From positions 1 to 64,000 of the forward strand of contig CAADGG010000044.1 of assembly GCA_900696485.1 (NCBI GenBank): a DNA stretch of 64,000 nucleotides, given 5' to 3'. Positions 9,776 through 18,591 of this stretch are shown in pieces; position 1 is the first letter of the stretch, and the number at the start of each line of letters is the position of its first letter. The position numbers were made by a program, and so were the translations under genes. Source of the stretch: an uncultured Pseudomonadota bacterium. GTDB lineage: Bacteria > Myxococcota_A > UBA9160 > PR03. Under the pieces are notes generated by a model. The model was not told the origin of the DNA. It worked only from the letters and a program-made list of their open reading frames with translations, and did no database searches.

Positions 9776-11030
9776 TCTCGCCGCGCACGAGGTCTTCGAG
9801 CGTCTGGCGAGCGCGCACGAGCTGGGCCTTGCCGGCGCGCAGGAGCACCTCCGCCGGCAGCGGCTTCGAGTTGTAGTTCGACGCCATGACGGCGCCGTAC
9901 GCGCCGGCGCCGCCGATCACCAGCAGGTCGCCGACGCGGGCCTCCGGCAACGGCTGGGTCCGGACCAGCCCCCCCTCGTCCTGCGTGAAGATGTCGCCGG
10001 ATTCGCACAAAGGGCCCGCGACGACCACGTCCCGGAGCGGTCGCGGATCGGCATCCGCCGGCACCAGCGCCATCGGATGATACGCGCCATAGAGGACCGG
10101 TCGCGCCAGGACGTTGAAGCCGGCATCGACGAGCACGAAAGTGTGTTGCGAGGTGCGCTTCACCGCGCGGACCTCGGTGACGAGCCAGCCGCTCTCGGCC
10201 ACGAGAAAGCGGCCGGGCTCGATCTCGAGCCGGACCGGATGGCCGAGGCCGCGCTTGAGGCGCTCGCGAACGCCGTCCCAGATCGCGAAGTACGCGGCGA
10301 TGTCCGGCTCCGGATCCCCCTCGCGATAGCGGGTCGGAAGCCCGCCGCCGGCGCTGATCGACTGCAAGCCCGGACCGGTGCGGACCGCCAGCTCGCAACA
10401 GGCCTCGGCGACCTGCGCGAGGTGACGCATGTCGACGCCCGAACCGATGTGGACGTGCAAGCCGGTGACGCGCAGGTCGTAGTGGGCGGCGCGAGCGACG
10501 CAGGCCTCCAACTGCTCGTGCCAGATGCCGTGCTTCGAGTGCGGCCCCCCCGTGTTGGTCTTGCGGCTGTGTCCGTGGCCGAAGCCGGGATTCACGCGCA
10601 GCGTGATCTCCCCGCCGTCGACCCGCTCGCCGTACTGGTCGATCATGTCCGGCGAGCCGCAGTTGACGGCCAGGCCGTGCTCGAGGACCAGCTCGAGCGC
10701 TTCGCGGTCGAAGAGATCCGCGGTGTAGACGATCGGCGACGGCTCGCCGCTGGCCGCCCAGCCCGCGGCGAGCGCGCGGTGGATCTCGCCGGCCGAGACG
10801 GCGTCGACGAGCGCGCCGGCCCGCCGCACGAGGTCGAGGACCGCGAGGTTCGAGTTCGCCTTCTGTGCGTAGCGGACGACGTCGAACGCGCGCAGTCGCG
10901 CGACGCGCTCCGTGATGCCGGCGGCATCGTAGACGTAGGTCGGCGTGCCGAAGTCCCGCGCGAGGTCGCGCACGGCGACGCCGGCGAGTTCCTGGAGCGT
11001 GCTCGGGAGCGGGAAGGGCGGGGCCGACAT
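9765..11030 (-). CDS. lysA: Diaminopimelate decarboxylase
   Basis: Last step of lysine synthesis: decarboxylates meso-diaminopimelate to L-lysine with pyridoxal phosphate in the cytosol. 421 residues, the usual family length, with start ATG at 11028-11030. The cofactor lysine is Lys57 in YAQKANSN. HVHIGSG, EPGRFLVAESG and the CESGD substrate motif are present. The protein C-terminus overlaps the convergent ATPase gene by 11 bp. 174 bp separate it from nagZ upstream, enough for its own promoter. Confidence 0.93.
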   Translation of the reverse strand: MSAPPFPLPSTLQELAGVAVRDLARDFGTPTYVYDAAGITERVARLRAFDVVRYAQKANSNLAVLDLVRRAGALVDAVSAGEIHRALAAGWAASGEPSPIVYTADLFDREALELVLEHGLAVNCGSPDMIDQYGERVDGGEITLRVNPGFGHGHSRKTNTGGPHSKHGIWHEQLEACVARAAHYDLRVTGLHVHIGSGVDMRHLAQVAEACCELAVRTGPGLQSISAGGGLPTRYREGDPEPDIAAYFAIWDGVRERLKRGLGHPVRLEIEPGRFLVAESGWLVTEVRAVKRTSQHTFVLVDAGFNVLARPVLYGAYHPMALVPADADPRPLRDVVVAGPLCESGDIFTQDEGGLVRTQPLPEARVGDLLVIGGAGAYGAVMASNYNSKPLPAEVLLRAGKAQLVRARQTLEDLVRGEIIP

Positions 11031-11204
11031 GGCGCCGAAGACTACCGCAAGGCCCGCCGGCGGTCCGCCGTCGGGACCCTCTCCGGCGCCCCATGCGGCT
11101 CGGCTGCGGGAGACGGCGCGTTCCCCCCCTCGCGAGGCTCGGACGTGAGCGCTGCTCCCTCGCCGTCGCACACCGCAGCGGGCCAGCCATCGGGCCGGCA
11201 CGCG

Positions 11205-12269
11205 TCAGCCCGGCGCGGTGGTTTGTCCGATGCGCTGCGCGAGCTGCTGGTGCCGCGGATACGGCGGGGCGCTGCCGCGGCTGGCGCGGCCGCCGCTGAA
11301 GCGCGCCTTGAACGCGGCAAGCCGCGCGAGCGGCGCCGCGAGCAGAGCCGCCGGCGCGTCTTCGAGTGCGGCGAGCAGCTCGGCCTGGCGCCGGGCGTCG
11401 CGGCATGCGAGCAGCACGTCCACGCCGGCCGACAGCGCACGCGCAACGAGCTCCCGGGGAGGATGACGGTCCGCGACGGCGGCCATGTCGAGATCGTCGC
11501 TGAAAACGAGCCCGTCGTAGCCGAGTTCGCGCCGCAGCAGCTGCAGCACACGAGCCGACAGCGTCGCGGGAGCTTCGGGGTCGAGTGCCGGGAGCAGCAG
11601 ATGCGCCGTCATCACACTGGCGACGCCGGCGTCGATGGCCGTGGCGAAGGGGGGCAGCTCGATGGCGCGCAGCCGTGCGAGATCGTGGGCGAGCACCGGC
11701 AGCGCATGGTGGCTGTCCAGTTCCGTGTCGCCGTGACCGGGAAAGTGCTTGGCGCAGGCCGCGACGCCTTCCGCTTGCAGCCCGGTGAGGAAGGCGCGGG
11801 CGTGTCGCGCGACGAGCTCCGGAGTCCGTCCGAAGCTGCGATCGCCGATCACCGGGTTGGCCGGGTTGGTGTCGACGTCGACGACCGGCGCGAAGCTGAG
11901 ATCGATGCGCAGGTCGGCGAGTTCGCGGCCGAGCGCGCGCGCCATCGCGGCCGTGAGGGAAAGATCATCGCAGTCTCCGAGTCGGCGCATCGGGGGCCAG
12001 GCCGTCCACCAGTCCCGCAGGCGCTGGACGCGACCGCCTTCCTCGTCGATCGCCACCACCAGCGGCCATGCCGGAGGAGCGGCGGCGTGCAGCGCCTCGA
12101 TCGACGCGCGCGCCTGTCCGGCGCTCTCGAAGTTGCGTCGGAACAGGACCACCCCGCCGACGCGGCCGGCCGCGATCCGTTCGCTTAGCTCGGCCGGCGG
12201 CTCGCAGCCCTCGAAGCCGACGAACAGCAACTGGCCCGGCGACGGGGCCGGCTGCTCCGCCGATCTCAT
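11205..12269 (-). CDS. nagZ: Beta-N-acetylhexosaminidase, GH3 (peptidoglycan recycling)
   Basis: 354 residues, NagZ-type GH3 enzyme that removes N-acetylglucosamine from anhydro-muropeptides in the cytosol. Visible motifs are DEEGGRVQRL, the substrate-loop KHFPGHGDTELDSH with its catalytic Asp/His pair, and the nucleophile motif FSDDLDM. No signal peptide is seen, which fits a cytosolic enzyme. Its ATG overlaps the stop of the GH25 muramidase by 4 nt, so the two cell-wall enzymes are probably co-translated. Confidence 0.92.
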   Translation of the reverse strand: MRSAEQPAPSPGQLLFVGFEGCEPPAELSERIAAGRVGGVVLFRRNFESAGQARASIEALHAAAPPAWPLVVAIDEEGGRVQRLRDWWTAWPPMRRLGDCDDLSLTAAMARALGRELADLRIDLSFAPVVDVDTNPANPVIGDRSFGRTPELVARHARAFLTGLQAEGVAACAKHFPGHGDTELDSHHALPVLAHDLARLRAIELPPFATAIDAGVASVMTAHLLLPALDPEAPATLSARVLQLLRRELGYDGLVFSDDLDMAAVADRHPPRELVARALSAGVDVLLACRDARRQAELLAALEDAPAALLAAPLARLAAFKARFSGGRASRGSAPPYPRHQQLAQRIGQTTAPG

Positions 12270-13015
12270 CGAGGCGGCTCCTCGACCCGCGGAAACAACT
12301 GCTCGAACTCCGCGCTGCTGCCGCGAAAGACGTTCAGGTCGACGGGTCGCGAGATCCCGGCGATGCGGCCGTCCTGGGAGAACTGCCAGAACAGCCAGGT
12401 TCCGTAGCGACGCCGCGGCGGCGCCAGGAACACGTGCCGGACCCAGAGCGCGTGGTCCGGAAAGTGTCCGTCGACGATCCGCTGGTGGACGCTCGTGGGC
12501 AGGTACACGATCGGCCGCCGGCCGGCCTCGGACTCGACGTGCGCGAGGAAGACCGCCAGCTCGGCGCGGATCGTCTCGATGCTGTCCCAGCGCGTGCAGT
12601 TGCCGGTGAACTCGACGTCGACAGCCGGTGGCAGGTCACCGCGGGCGTCTCGTAGCACCGCCAGGAAGTGCTCCGCCTGCGGCCGGCCCGGGGTGCAGAA
12701 CGTGAAGAAGTGGTACGCGCCGCGTCGCAATCCGGCGTCGCCGGCGCCGCGCCAGTTCTCGGCGAAGCGCGGGTCGTGCCAGTCCGCGCCCTCCGTCGCC
12801 TTGATGTAGGCGAACTCGATGTGGTCCGTCCGGACCGCCGCCCAGTCGATGGCGCCCTGGTGATGCGAGACATCGATGCCGTGCACGTCGTAGCGGGCGG
12901 CGACGGGGCGGTTCGGCTGCAGCCAGCCGATCTGGACCAGCCACCAAGCGGCCGCCAGGGCCGTGACGAGCAGCACGAGTACGAGGGCGATGCGTCGCAT
13001 CGGGATGGACCGCAC
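12266..13015 (-). CDS. GH25 lysozyme-type muramidase, membrane-anchored
   Basis: 249 residues. Residues 7-26 are a single hydrophobic N-terminal segment (signal anchor or signal peptide). The rest is a GH25 domain with GIDVSHHQG at its start, the acidic PAVDVEF strand, KATEG, and WFWQFS-type C-terminal strand (LFWQFSQDG). GH25 enzymes cut the beta-1,4 link between MurNAc and GlcNAc. In a Gram-negative cell it would act in the periplasm, feeding fragments to recycling enzymes such as the NagZ encoded directly downstream with a 4-nt overlap. Confidence 0.9.
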   Translation of the reverse strand: MRSIPMRRIALVLVLLVTALAAAWWLVQIGWLQPNRPVAARYDVHGIDVSHHQGAIDWAAVRTDHIEFAYIKATEGADWHDPRFAENWRGAGDAGLRRGAYHFFTFCTPGRPQAEHFLAVLRDARGDLPPAVDVEFTGNCTRWDSIETIRAELAVFLAHVESEAGRRPIVYLPTSVHQRIVDGHFPDHALWVRHVFLAPPRRRYGTWLFWQFSQDGRIAGISRPVDLNVFRGSSAEFEQLFPRVEEPPR

Positions 13016-13047
13016 GGTATCACGAAGCGCGCCGGATCTCCCAGCGC

Positions 13048-13131
13048 CGTCAAGAAAGGGGTCGGGTTCATTTCGTCAACTTTTCCCGGACGGGAAAAGT
13101 TGACGAAATGAACCCGACCCCTTTCTTGACG
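13048..13131. repeat. 84-bp perfect palindrome (41-bp arms, 2-bp centre)
   Basis: Left arm 13048-13088 and right arm 13091-13131 are exact reverse complements around GA at 13089-13090. Each arm contains the GTTGACGAAATGAACCCGAC core. The element fills the gap between the GH25 promoter side and the stop of the acyl-CoA dehydrogenase gene (13137). A diverged single arm lies at 1-40. When transcribed from either side it would fold into a very long hairpin, so it may also end transcription of the dehydrogenase gene. Confidence 0.93.
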
Positions 13132-13136
13132 TTCGG

Positions 13137-14333
13137 TCAGGCCCAGGGAGCGGCGTTCGGATCCCGCAGCAGTCGGCGTGCGACGACCATCCGGTGGACC
13201 TCGTCGGGGCCGTCGTAGATGCGGGCGTAGCGGGCCTCGCGGTACATGCGCTCGAGGGGAGTATCGGCCGTCACGCCGAGGGCTCCGTGGACCTGGATCG
13301 CACGGTCGATGACGTCGTGCAGCATCTGCGCGCCGCGGAACTTGATCAACGAGATCTCGATGCGCGCCTCGGTGCCCTGGTCCATCGCCATCGCCGCATC
13401 GAGCGTCATCAGCCGAGCGGCCTGGATGTCGGCGGCGGATTCGGCGACGTAGCGCTGGATCTCGCCCTTCTCCGCGAGCAGCGAACCGTGCGCGAAGCGC
13501 GCCGTCGCGCGCGCACACATGAGCTCGAAGGCACGCTGGGCCTGACCGAGCCAGCGCATGCAGTGAAAGATGCGCCCCGGTCCCAGCCGCTTCTGCGCGA
13601 TGCCGAAACCCTGCCCGCGCGGACCGAGCAGATGGTCCTTCGGCACGCGCACGCCGCGCAGCCGGATCTCGCAGTGATCGCCGCCGGTGTGGCCCATCGT
13701 CGGCACGACGCGCACGACCTCGTAGCCGGGCGTGTCGGTCGGGACCAGGATCGCCGAGAAGCGCGACCAGCGATCGACGCTGTCCGGCTCGGTCTGGCAG
13801 AAGACCGTCGTGAAGGCGGCGTGGCTCGCGCCGCTGGTGAACCACTTGTGCGCGTCGAGAACCCACTCGTTGCCGTCGAGGCGCGCCTGCGACTGCATCA
13901 GCGTCGGGTCGGAGCCGGCGACGTCCGGCTCGGTGAGTCCGACGGACGGATAGAGTTCGCCCGCCACCATCGGCTCGAGCCAGCGCCGCTTCTGCTCCGG
14001 CGTGCCGTAGCGGTGCAGCATGATCGAGTCCTGCATCGAGACCGACCCGACGGCCACCTGGCCCCAGTGCGAGCGTCCGATGATCTCGTTCAGATACACG
14101 AACGCCATGAACGGCAGCCCGCCGCCGCCGATCTCGGCCGGATGGCCGAGCGCCCACAGCCCTTCCTCCTGGGCGCGCGCCTTCAGCCGCACCATCACGC
14201 CGTCGCGCCGCGCGGCCGGATCGTGCTCCTCGCGCTCGAGGTCCGCCTCGGCCGGAAGCACCTGTTCGTCGAGAAACCTCCGCATCCGCTCGCGCAGCGC
14301 GCGCACGTCGTCGGTGAGACCGTAGCTGCCCAT
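13137..14333 (-). CDS. Acyl-CoA dehydrogenase
   Basis: 398 residues, FAD-dependent acyl-CoA dehydrogenase. Domain order is the N-terminal helices, the FAD-contacting LTEPDVAGSD loop, the WFTSGA strand, the middle beta-barrel (IRLRGVRVPKDHLLGPRGQGF), and the C-terminal helical domain ending YDGPDEVHRMVVARRLL. LTEPDVAGSD and GPDEVHR resemble the ACAD10/11-like group more than the classical short-chain enzymes; the substrate is unknown. It is a lone minus-strand gene, with the long palindrome 5 bp past its stop. It is intact, unlike the fragment at the left edge. Confidence 0.92.
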   Translation of the reverse strand: MGSYGLTDDVRALRERMRRFLDEQVLPAEADLEREEHDPAARRDGVMVRLKARAQEEGLWALGHPAEIGGGGLPFMAFVYLNEIIGRSHWGQVAVGSVSMQDSIMLHRYGTPEQKRRWLEPMVAGELYPSVGLTEPDVAGSDPTLMQSQARLDGNEWVLDAHKWFTSGASHAAFTTVFCQTEPDSVDRWSRFSAILVPTDTPGYEVVRVVPTMGHTGGDHCEIRLRGVRVPKDHLLGPRGQGFGIAQKRLGPGRIFHCMRWLGQAQRAFELMCARATARFAHGSLLAEKGEIQRYVAESAADIQAARLMTLDAAMAMDQGTEARIEISLIKFRGAQMLHDVIDRAIQVHGALGVTADTPLERMYREARYARIYDGPDEVHRMVVARRLLRDPNAAPWA

Positions 14334-14756
14334 CGGGTTCGCCTCCGTGATCGTGTCGCGCCGGGAACGTCGGGCCCATCGATCGCCGCGGACCCTACCC
14401 CAGGGCGGTCTCGCGTGGAACCGGGACGACCGGGTCGGAGTTCCGCGCGCAGCTCCTTCGCCGGGAGTTCGGCCGGGCGGGCCAGCGATGATCCGGCGGG
14501 AGGCTGCTGACGGCCGAGGATCGGGCGGCGGATCAGGCTTCCGATCAGCGTGGGTCCGCTGTACGCTTGCCCGGCCCGCCGGCCAGCAAGTCTGTCCGCG
14601 CTGCGATTCGGAGTCGGTTTTCGAGGTCAGTTCCGGGACTGTGCGTCGGGGCGGGCGATCGGTTTACGATCGTCGTCGACGCGGATCCCGGGCCGTTGCG
14701 GACGCCAGGTTCGAAGTCGAAAGCGCGGTGCGACCCTCGAATGCAGGAGTGGACAC
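14334..14756. other. 423-bp gap between divergent genes
   Basis: Lies between the start of the minus-strand acyl-CoA dehydrogenase and the plus-strand cyclophilin and must hold both promoters. Open frames run through it, but their translations are Arg/Pro/Gly-rich and lack recognisable domains. I see no RNA gene, long repeat or clear terminator. A GGAG at 14746-14749 serves the cyclophilin start. Confidence 0.6.
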
Positions 14757-16004
14757 ATGGTGCAGCGGTCGCTTTGCGTCGGGAAGGCCTCTCGCTGGTC
14801 GATGATCCGACGCTACGTCTGGGCGTTCGGAGTCGGGTTGCTCGCTGCCCTGTCCGATGCTGGCGTCAGCCGGGCGGCGTGCAGCGACTTCGGGCTGGCC
14901 GACGGATCGGAGATCGTCGAGTTCGAGACGACGCGCGGCTCGATCTGTCTCGAACTCCTGCGCAGCGAGGCGCCTCTCACGGTCCAGAACTTCCTCCGCT
15001 ACGTCGAGGACGGCGACTACGACGGAACCGTGATCCATCGGAGCGTTCCGGGCTTCGTGATCCAAGGCGGAGGCTTTGCGCCGGTCGGCAGCGAGCTGCA
15101 GGCGATTCCGGCCGACCCGCCGGTGCAGAACGAGCCCTGTGAAGCGACCTCCTTCGACACGGCGACGTGGCGGTTCATCTGTCCCGAGCGTGGCAACGAG
15201 GCCGGCACGGTGGCGATGGCGAAACTCGGCGACGACCCGGACAGCGCGACGAGCCAGTGGTTCTTCAACCTGGCCGACAACCGCCCGAACCTGGACACGG
15301 GCTCGCAGAGCGGCGGCTTCACCGTTTTCGCGCGTGTCCTCGGAGACACGTTCGCGGTCGTGCAGGACATTGCCGCGCTTCCGCTCGCCGCACAGTCCGC
15401 CGGTTTCTTCCTCGGGCCGGCGAACGGTTCCGCGTTCGGGTCGCTGCCGCTGCTCTCGCCGGTTCAAGCCCTCGACGCGGCGTTCGGGTGCTGGGATCCC
15501 GGGGATCTGAGCGTGATCATCACGGCGACGCCCGCGGGCTTCAAGTTGGTCGCGGATCCCGAAACGACCGGCCTCTTCCTGCTCTCGAACGACTGCGGCA
15601 CGCAGATTCCGTTCGGGACCTTCGTCGCTGATCCCGGCTCCGGAGCCTGTCCCGGCTCGGATATCCTCGGGGCGGCGCTGGCGGATCCGATCCTGGATCT
15701 CGTCCCGCGTCCGGATCCGTCGACTTCTGTGACCGATGACTTCGTGCAGTTCGAGTTCACCTGCGAACAGCAGCAGGAGGCGTTGACGCAGCGAGCGCTT
15801 TGGCGAGCCGATCTGTGGAATCGAGCGAGTGCGCAGCTCGTCATGCTCGAGCGAGCGAGCGTTCGCACCGTGCCGGAACCCGATGCGGCCGCAGCCGGCG
15901 TGGCAGTCCTCACGGCGCTGGCGGCCGTCAGCCGGTGCGGGCCGCGTCGTTCAACTTGCAGCTCGCCTCCGACAGGACGGGGCCGGCGGCGAGGGACCCC
16001 TTGA
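14757..16004 (+). CDS. Secreted cyclophilin-type peptidyl-prolyl isomerase with PEP-CTERM-like tail
   Basis: 415 residues. Start ATG at 14757 follows GGAG by 7 nt; ATG 14802 is an alternative. A signal peptide ends near SRAACSD. The cyclophilin domain covers about residues 55-200, with VIHRSVPGFVIQGGGF, FNLADN and a VFARVLGD strand; it interconverts prolyl-peptide bonds during protein folding. A Cys-containing domain of unknown role follows. From Val372 the end reads VPEPDAAAAGVAVLTALAAV and then CGPRRS, the VPEP-hydrophobic-Arg pattern of PEP-CTERM sorting signals. This suggests export and C-terminal processing by an exosortase encoded elsewhere. Confidence 0.85.
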   Translation: MVQRSLCVGKASRWSMIRRYVWAFGVGLLAALSDAGVSRAACSDFGLADGSEIVEFETTRGSICLELLRSEAPLTVQNFLRYVEDGDYDGTVIHRSVPGFVIQGGGFAPVGSELQAIPADPPVQNEPCEATSFDTATWRFICPERGNEAGTVAMAKLGDDPDSATSQWFFNLADNRPNLDTGSQSGGFTVFARVLGDTFAVVQDIAALPLAAQSAGFFLGPANGSAFGSLPLLSPVQALDAAFGCWDPGDLSVIITATPAGFKLVADPETTGLFLLSNDCGTQIPFGTFVADPGSGACPGSDILGAALADPILDLVPRPDPSTSVTDDFVQFEFTCEQQQEALTQRALWRADLWNRASAQLVMLERASVRTVPEPDAAAAGVAVLTALAAVSRCGPRRSTCSSPPTGRGRRRGTP

Positions 16005-16030
16005 CTCCGAGGGGGTCGGAGGAGAAGAAG

Positions 16031-17512
16031 GTGTCCCGAGACGCGCGCGCGAAGAAGGTGCGTTCCGGGGAGGCGCCGAACCGGCCGGCGCGCCCGGCCC
16101 GGCGCGGCGCCGTCCGTGACCAGGCGCCGACACTGCGCTTTCTCGGGGCGGCCGGCACCGTCACCGGCAGTCGCTTCCTCGTCGAGACGCCGAAGGCGCG
16201 CGTGCTCGTCGAGTGCGGGCTGTTCCAGGGATTGAAGGAGCTGCGGCTGCGCAACTGGGAGCCGTTTCCGGTGCAGCCGCGCAGTCTGCATGCCGTCGTG
16301 TTGACGCATGCGCATCTCGACCACTCGGGTTATCTGCCGGCGCTGGTCCGGCAGGGCTTCCGTGGGCCGATCTACTGCACCGCCAACACGGCGGCGCTGT
16401 GTCGGATCCTGTTGCCGGATGCTGCGAAACTGCAAGAAGAAGACGCGGCCTATGCCAACCGCAAAGGCTTCTCGAAGCACGATCCCGCCCTGCCGCTCTA
16501 CACCGCAGCCGATGCGCAACGGGCGCTGCGCCAGCTCCGTGTGCTGCCGTTCGGCGGTGTGCACGAGGTGGCGCCCGGCATGCGCGCGACGATGCATCGG
16601 GCCGGTCACATCCTCGGCTCCGCCTGGCTGCGTCTCGAGTTCAACGACGGTGACGCCGATGCGGTGTTGTTCTCCGGAGATCTCGGTCGGCCGGAACACC
16701 CCGTGCTGATGCCGCCGGAGCCCCCGACCGGCTGCGGCACGCTACTGATCGAATCGACCTACGGCGGTCGCCGGCACGATGAGGCCGGTGCGGAGACCCA
16801 CCTCGCCGACGCGATCGTGCGGACCGCCGAACGCGGCGGCGCCGTCGTGATCCCGGCGTTCGCCGTGGACCGGACCGAGGTGTTGCTGCTGACGCTGCGC
16901 AAACTCGAAGCGGCCGGGCGCATTCCGCAGCTGCCGGTCTACGTCGACAGCCCGATGGCGCTGGCGGCGCTGCAGGTCTACGAGCGCGCGGCGCAGCAGG
17001 GGGATGCCGAGGTACGGCCGGAACTGCGGGGCCGCGCCGATACCTTCGACACCCACGACCTCATCGAAGCCCGCGAGGTCGAGGAGTCGAAGGCGATCCA
17101 CGAGGCCGGTCTCCCGTGCATCATCGTGTCGGCGTCCGGCATGGCCACGGGAGGGCGCGTGCTGCATCACCTGGCGCGCCGGCTGCCGGACGCGAAGAAC
17201 AGTATCGTGCTGGTCGGCTACCAGGCGGCCGGCACGCGTGGCCGCCGGCTCGTCGAGGGCGCACGCGAGCTGAAGCTGCTGGGGCGCTACGTCCCGGTGC
17301 GGGCCGAAGTCGTCGACGCGGGCGGTTTCTCGGTGCACGCCGACCCAACCGAGATCCTCGCGTGGCTGCGCAAGCTGCCGCGCCCGCCGCGGATCGCGTT
17401 CACGGTGCACGGAGAGCCGGAGTCGGCCGCCGCGTTGCGCGATGCGCTGGTCCGGGAGCTCGACTTCCTCGCCGTCATCCCGAAGTACGGCGAACGCGTC
17501 CGGCTCGACTGA
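16031..17512 (+). CDS. Beta-CASP metallo-beta-lactamase-fold ribonuclease
   Basis: 493 residues, GTG start with AGGAG just upstream and 26 bp after the cyclophilin stop. A basic N-terminal tail leads to the metallo-beta-lactamase core: THAHLDHSGYLP for the HxHxDH zinc site, HRAGHILGSA, and FSGDLGR. The beta-CASP insertion follows (STYGGR, VDSPMA, SASGM). The C-terminal RNA-processing part contains DAGGFSVHAD. This is the CPSF73-like family of RNA endo/exonucleases common in bacteria; the RNA target is unknown. Confidence 0.93.
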   Translation: MSRDARAKKVRSGEAPNRPARPARRGAVRDQAPTLRFLGAAGTVTGSRFLVETPKARVLVECGLFQGLKELRLRNWEPFPVQPRSLHAVVLTHAHLDHSGYLPALVRQGFRGPIYCTANTAALCRILLPDAAKLQEEDAAYANRKGFSKHDPALPLYTAADAQRALRQLRVLPFGGVHEVAPGMRATMHRAGHILGSAWLRLEFNDGDADAVLFSGDLGRPEHPVLMPPEPPTGCGTLLIESTYGGRRHDEAGAETHLADAIVRTAERGGAVVIPAFAVDRTEVLLLTLRKLEAAGRIPQLPVYVDSPMALAALQVYERAAQQGDAEVRPELRGRADTFDTHDLIEAREVEESKAIHEAGLPCIIVSASGMATGGRVLHHLARRLPDAKNSIVLVGYQAAGTRGRRLVEGARELKLLGRYVPVRAEVVDAGGFSVHADPTEILAWLRKLPRPPRIAFTVHGEPESAAALRDALVRELDFLAVIPKYGERVRLD

Positions 17513-17592
17513 CGGCGGGATCGTCCCGGCCGGGCTGCGAGCGTCCCGTCTCGGAAGGTCGCCGGCGAACTTCTGAGACCGGACACTCGCGC

Positions 17593-18561
17593 TCAGCGCC
17601 GGCGCGCGTGCCACAGCGCGGCCATCAGGCCGAACAGCTCGACGACGTTCGGCGGGGCCGGATCGCGAGCGAACTCGCGATACAGCGTGGCGACGTTGAC
17701 GGCGATACGCTCGGCGTCCCCCCAGGCGTCGTAGTCGCCGAGCGCGATGTCGAACGCCGCGTCCCGCACGCCGAGGCCGGCGTCGTAGCGCAGCCGCGCC
17801 TCGCGCTGGACGTAGGCGAGGTAGTCGCGGACCGCGACGACGCCGCGCGCGTCGGTGATCGGGCCGTGGCCCGGGATCACGACGTCGGCGCCGAGCGCGA
17901 GGATCCGCTCGCAGGCGTCGATCCAGTGCTGGACCGGTCCGGCCCACGCGATCGGTGTTCCTTCGATGAACAGGATGTCGCCGGTGAAGACGACGCCGTC
18001 CGCCGGCAGGTGCACCAGCAGGTCGCCGCCCGTGTGCGCCGGTCCGACTTGCAGCAACTCGACGGCGCGATCGCCGACGCGCAGCGACAGCGCGCCGTCG
18101 AAGGTCTGCGTCGGCGCGCGCGGCACGGCCGCGTCGAAGTCGAAGGCGCCGAAGCAGTGCTGCACGTACTCGCCGAGTGGCCCGAGCTCTGGCGCGCGCT
18201 GCACGAACGCACCGATCACCGCCGGGGACTCGCGGGCCATCTCTTCGGCGGCGGCGCGCGTGGCGATGATCTCGGCGCCGGCGACGAGCCCGTTGCCATA
18301 GCAGTGATCGCCGTTCGAGTGCGTGTTGACGACGGTGCCGATGTGGCGCGCCGCCGGCGCAGCGTCTCGCATCGCCGCCAGCATCGCGCCGGTGAGGCGC
18401 CCATCGAACAGTGTGTCGACCAGCAGCGCCTCGTCGCCGTCCGTCACGAGCCCGGCGTTGCTCCAGCCCCACGAGCCGTCGGGGGGTCGCCAGGCCCAGA
18501 GCCCGCGGCCGGTGGCGACCAGCCCCGTGTGGTTTCCGAGTTGCGGATGGCGCAGCGACAC
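17593..18561 (-). CDS. Metallo-beta-lactamase-fold hydrolase
   Basis: 322 residues, GTG start at 18559-18561 with GGGAG close upstream. The metal ligands are in NTHSNGDHCYGN (HxxxDH), VGPAHTGGD, FTGDILF and IPGHGP. The HSNGDH form is shared with cyclase and quinoprotein-relay-type members of the fold, so substrate cannot be named. No signal peptide is seen. It is the last gene of the long minus-strand run, 30 bp after the preceding gene. Confidence 0.85.
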   Translation of the reverse strand: MSLRHPQLGNHTGLVATGRGLWAWRPPDGSWGWSNAGLVTDGDEALLVDTLFDGRLTGAMLAAMRDAAPAARHIGTVVNTHSNGDHCYGNGLVAGAEIIATRAAAEEMARESPAVIGAFVQRAPELGPLGEYVQHCFGAFDFDAAVPRAPTQTFDGALSLRVGDRAVELLQVGPAHTGGDLLVHLPADGVVFTGDILFIEGTPIAWAGPVQHWIDACERILALGADVVIPGHGPITDARGVVAVRDYLAYVQREARLRYDAGLGVRDAAFDIALGDYDAWGDAERIAVNVATLYREFARDPAPPNVVELFGLMAALWHARRR

Positions 18562-18591
18562 GGTGGCTCCCGGGTTCGAGTGGGCTGCACG

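Noticed and set aside
14347..14805. Plus-strand open frame in the gap before the cyclophilin
   Set aside because: A CPRCDSES segment looks like a zinc knuckle, but only one CxxC is present, no RBS leads it, and it runs into the cyclophilin start in another frame.
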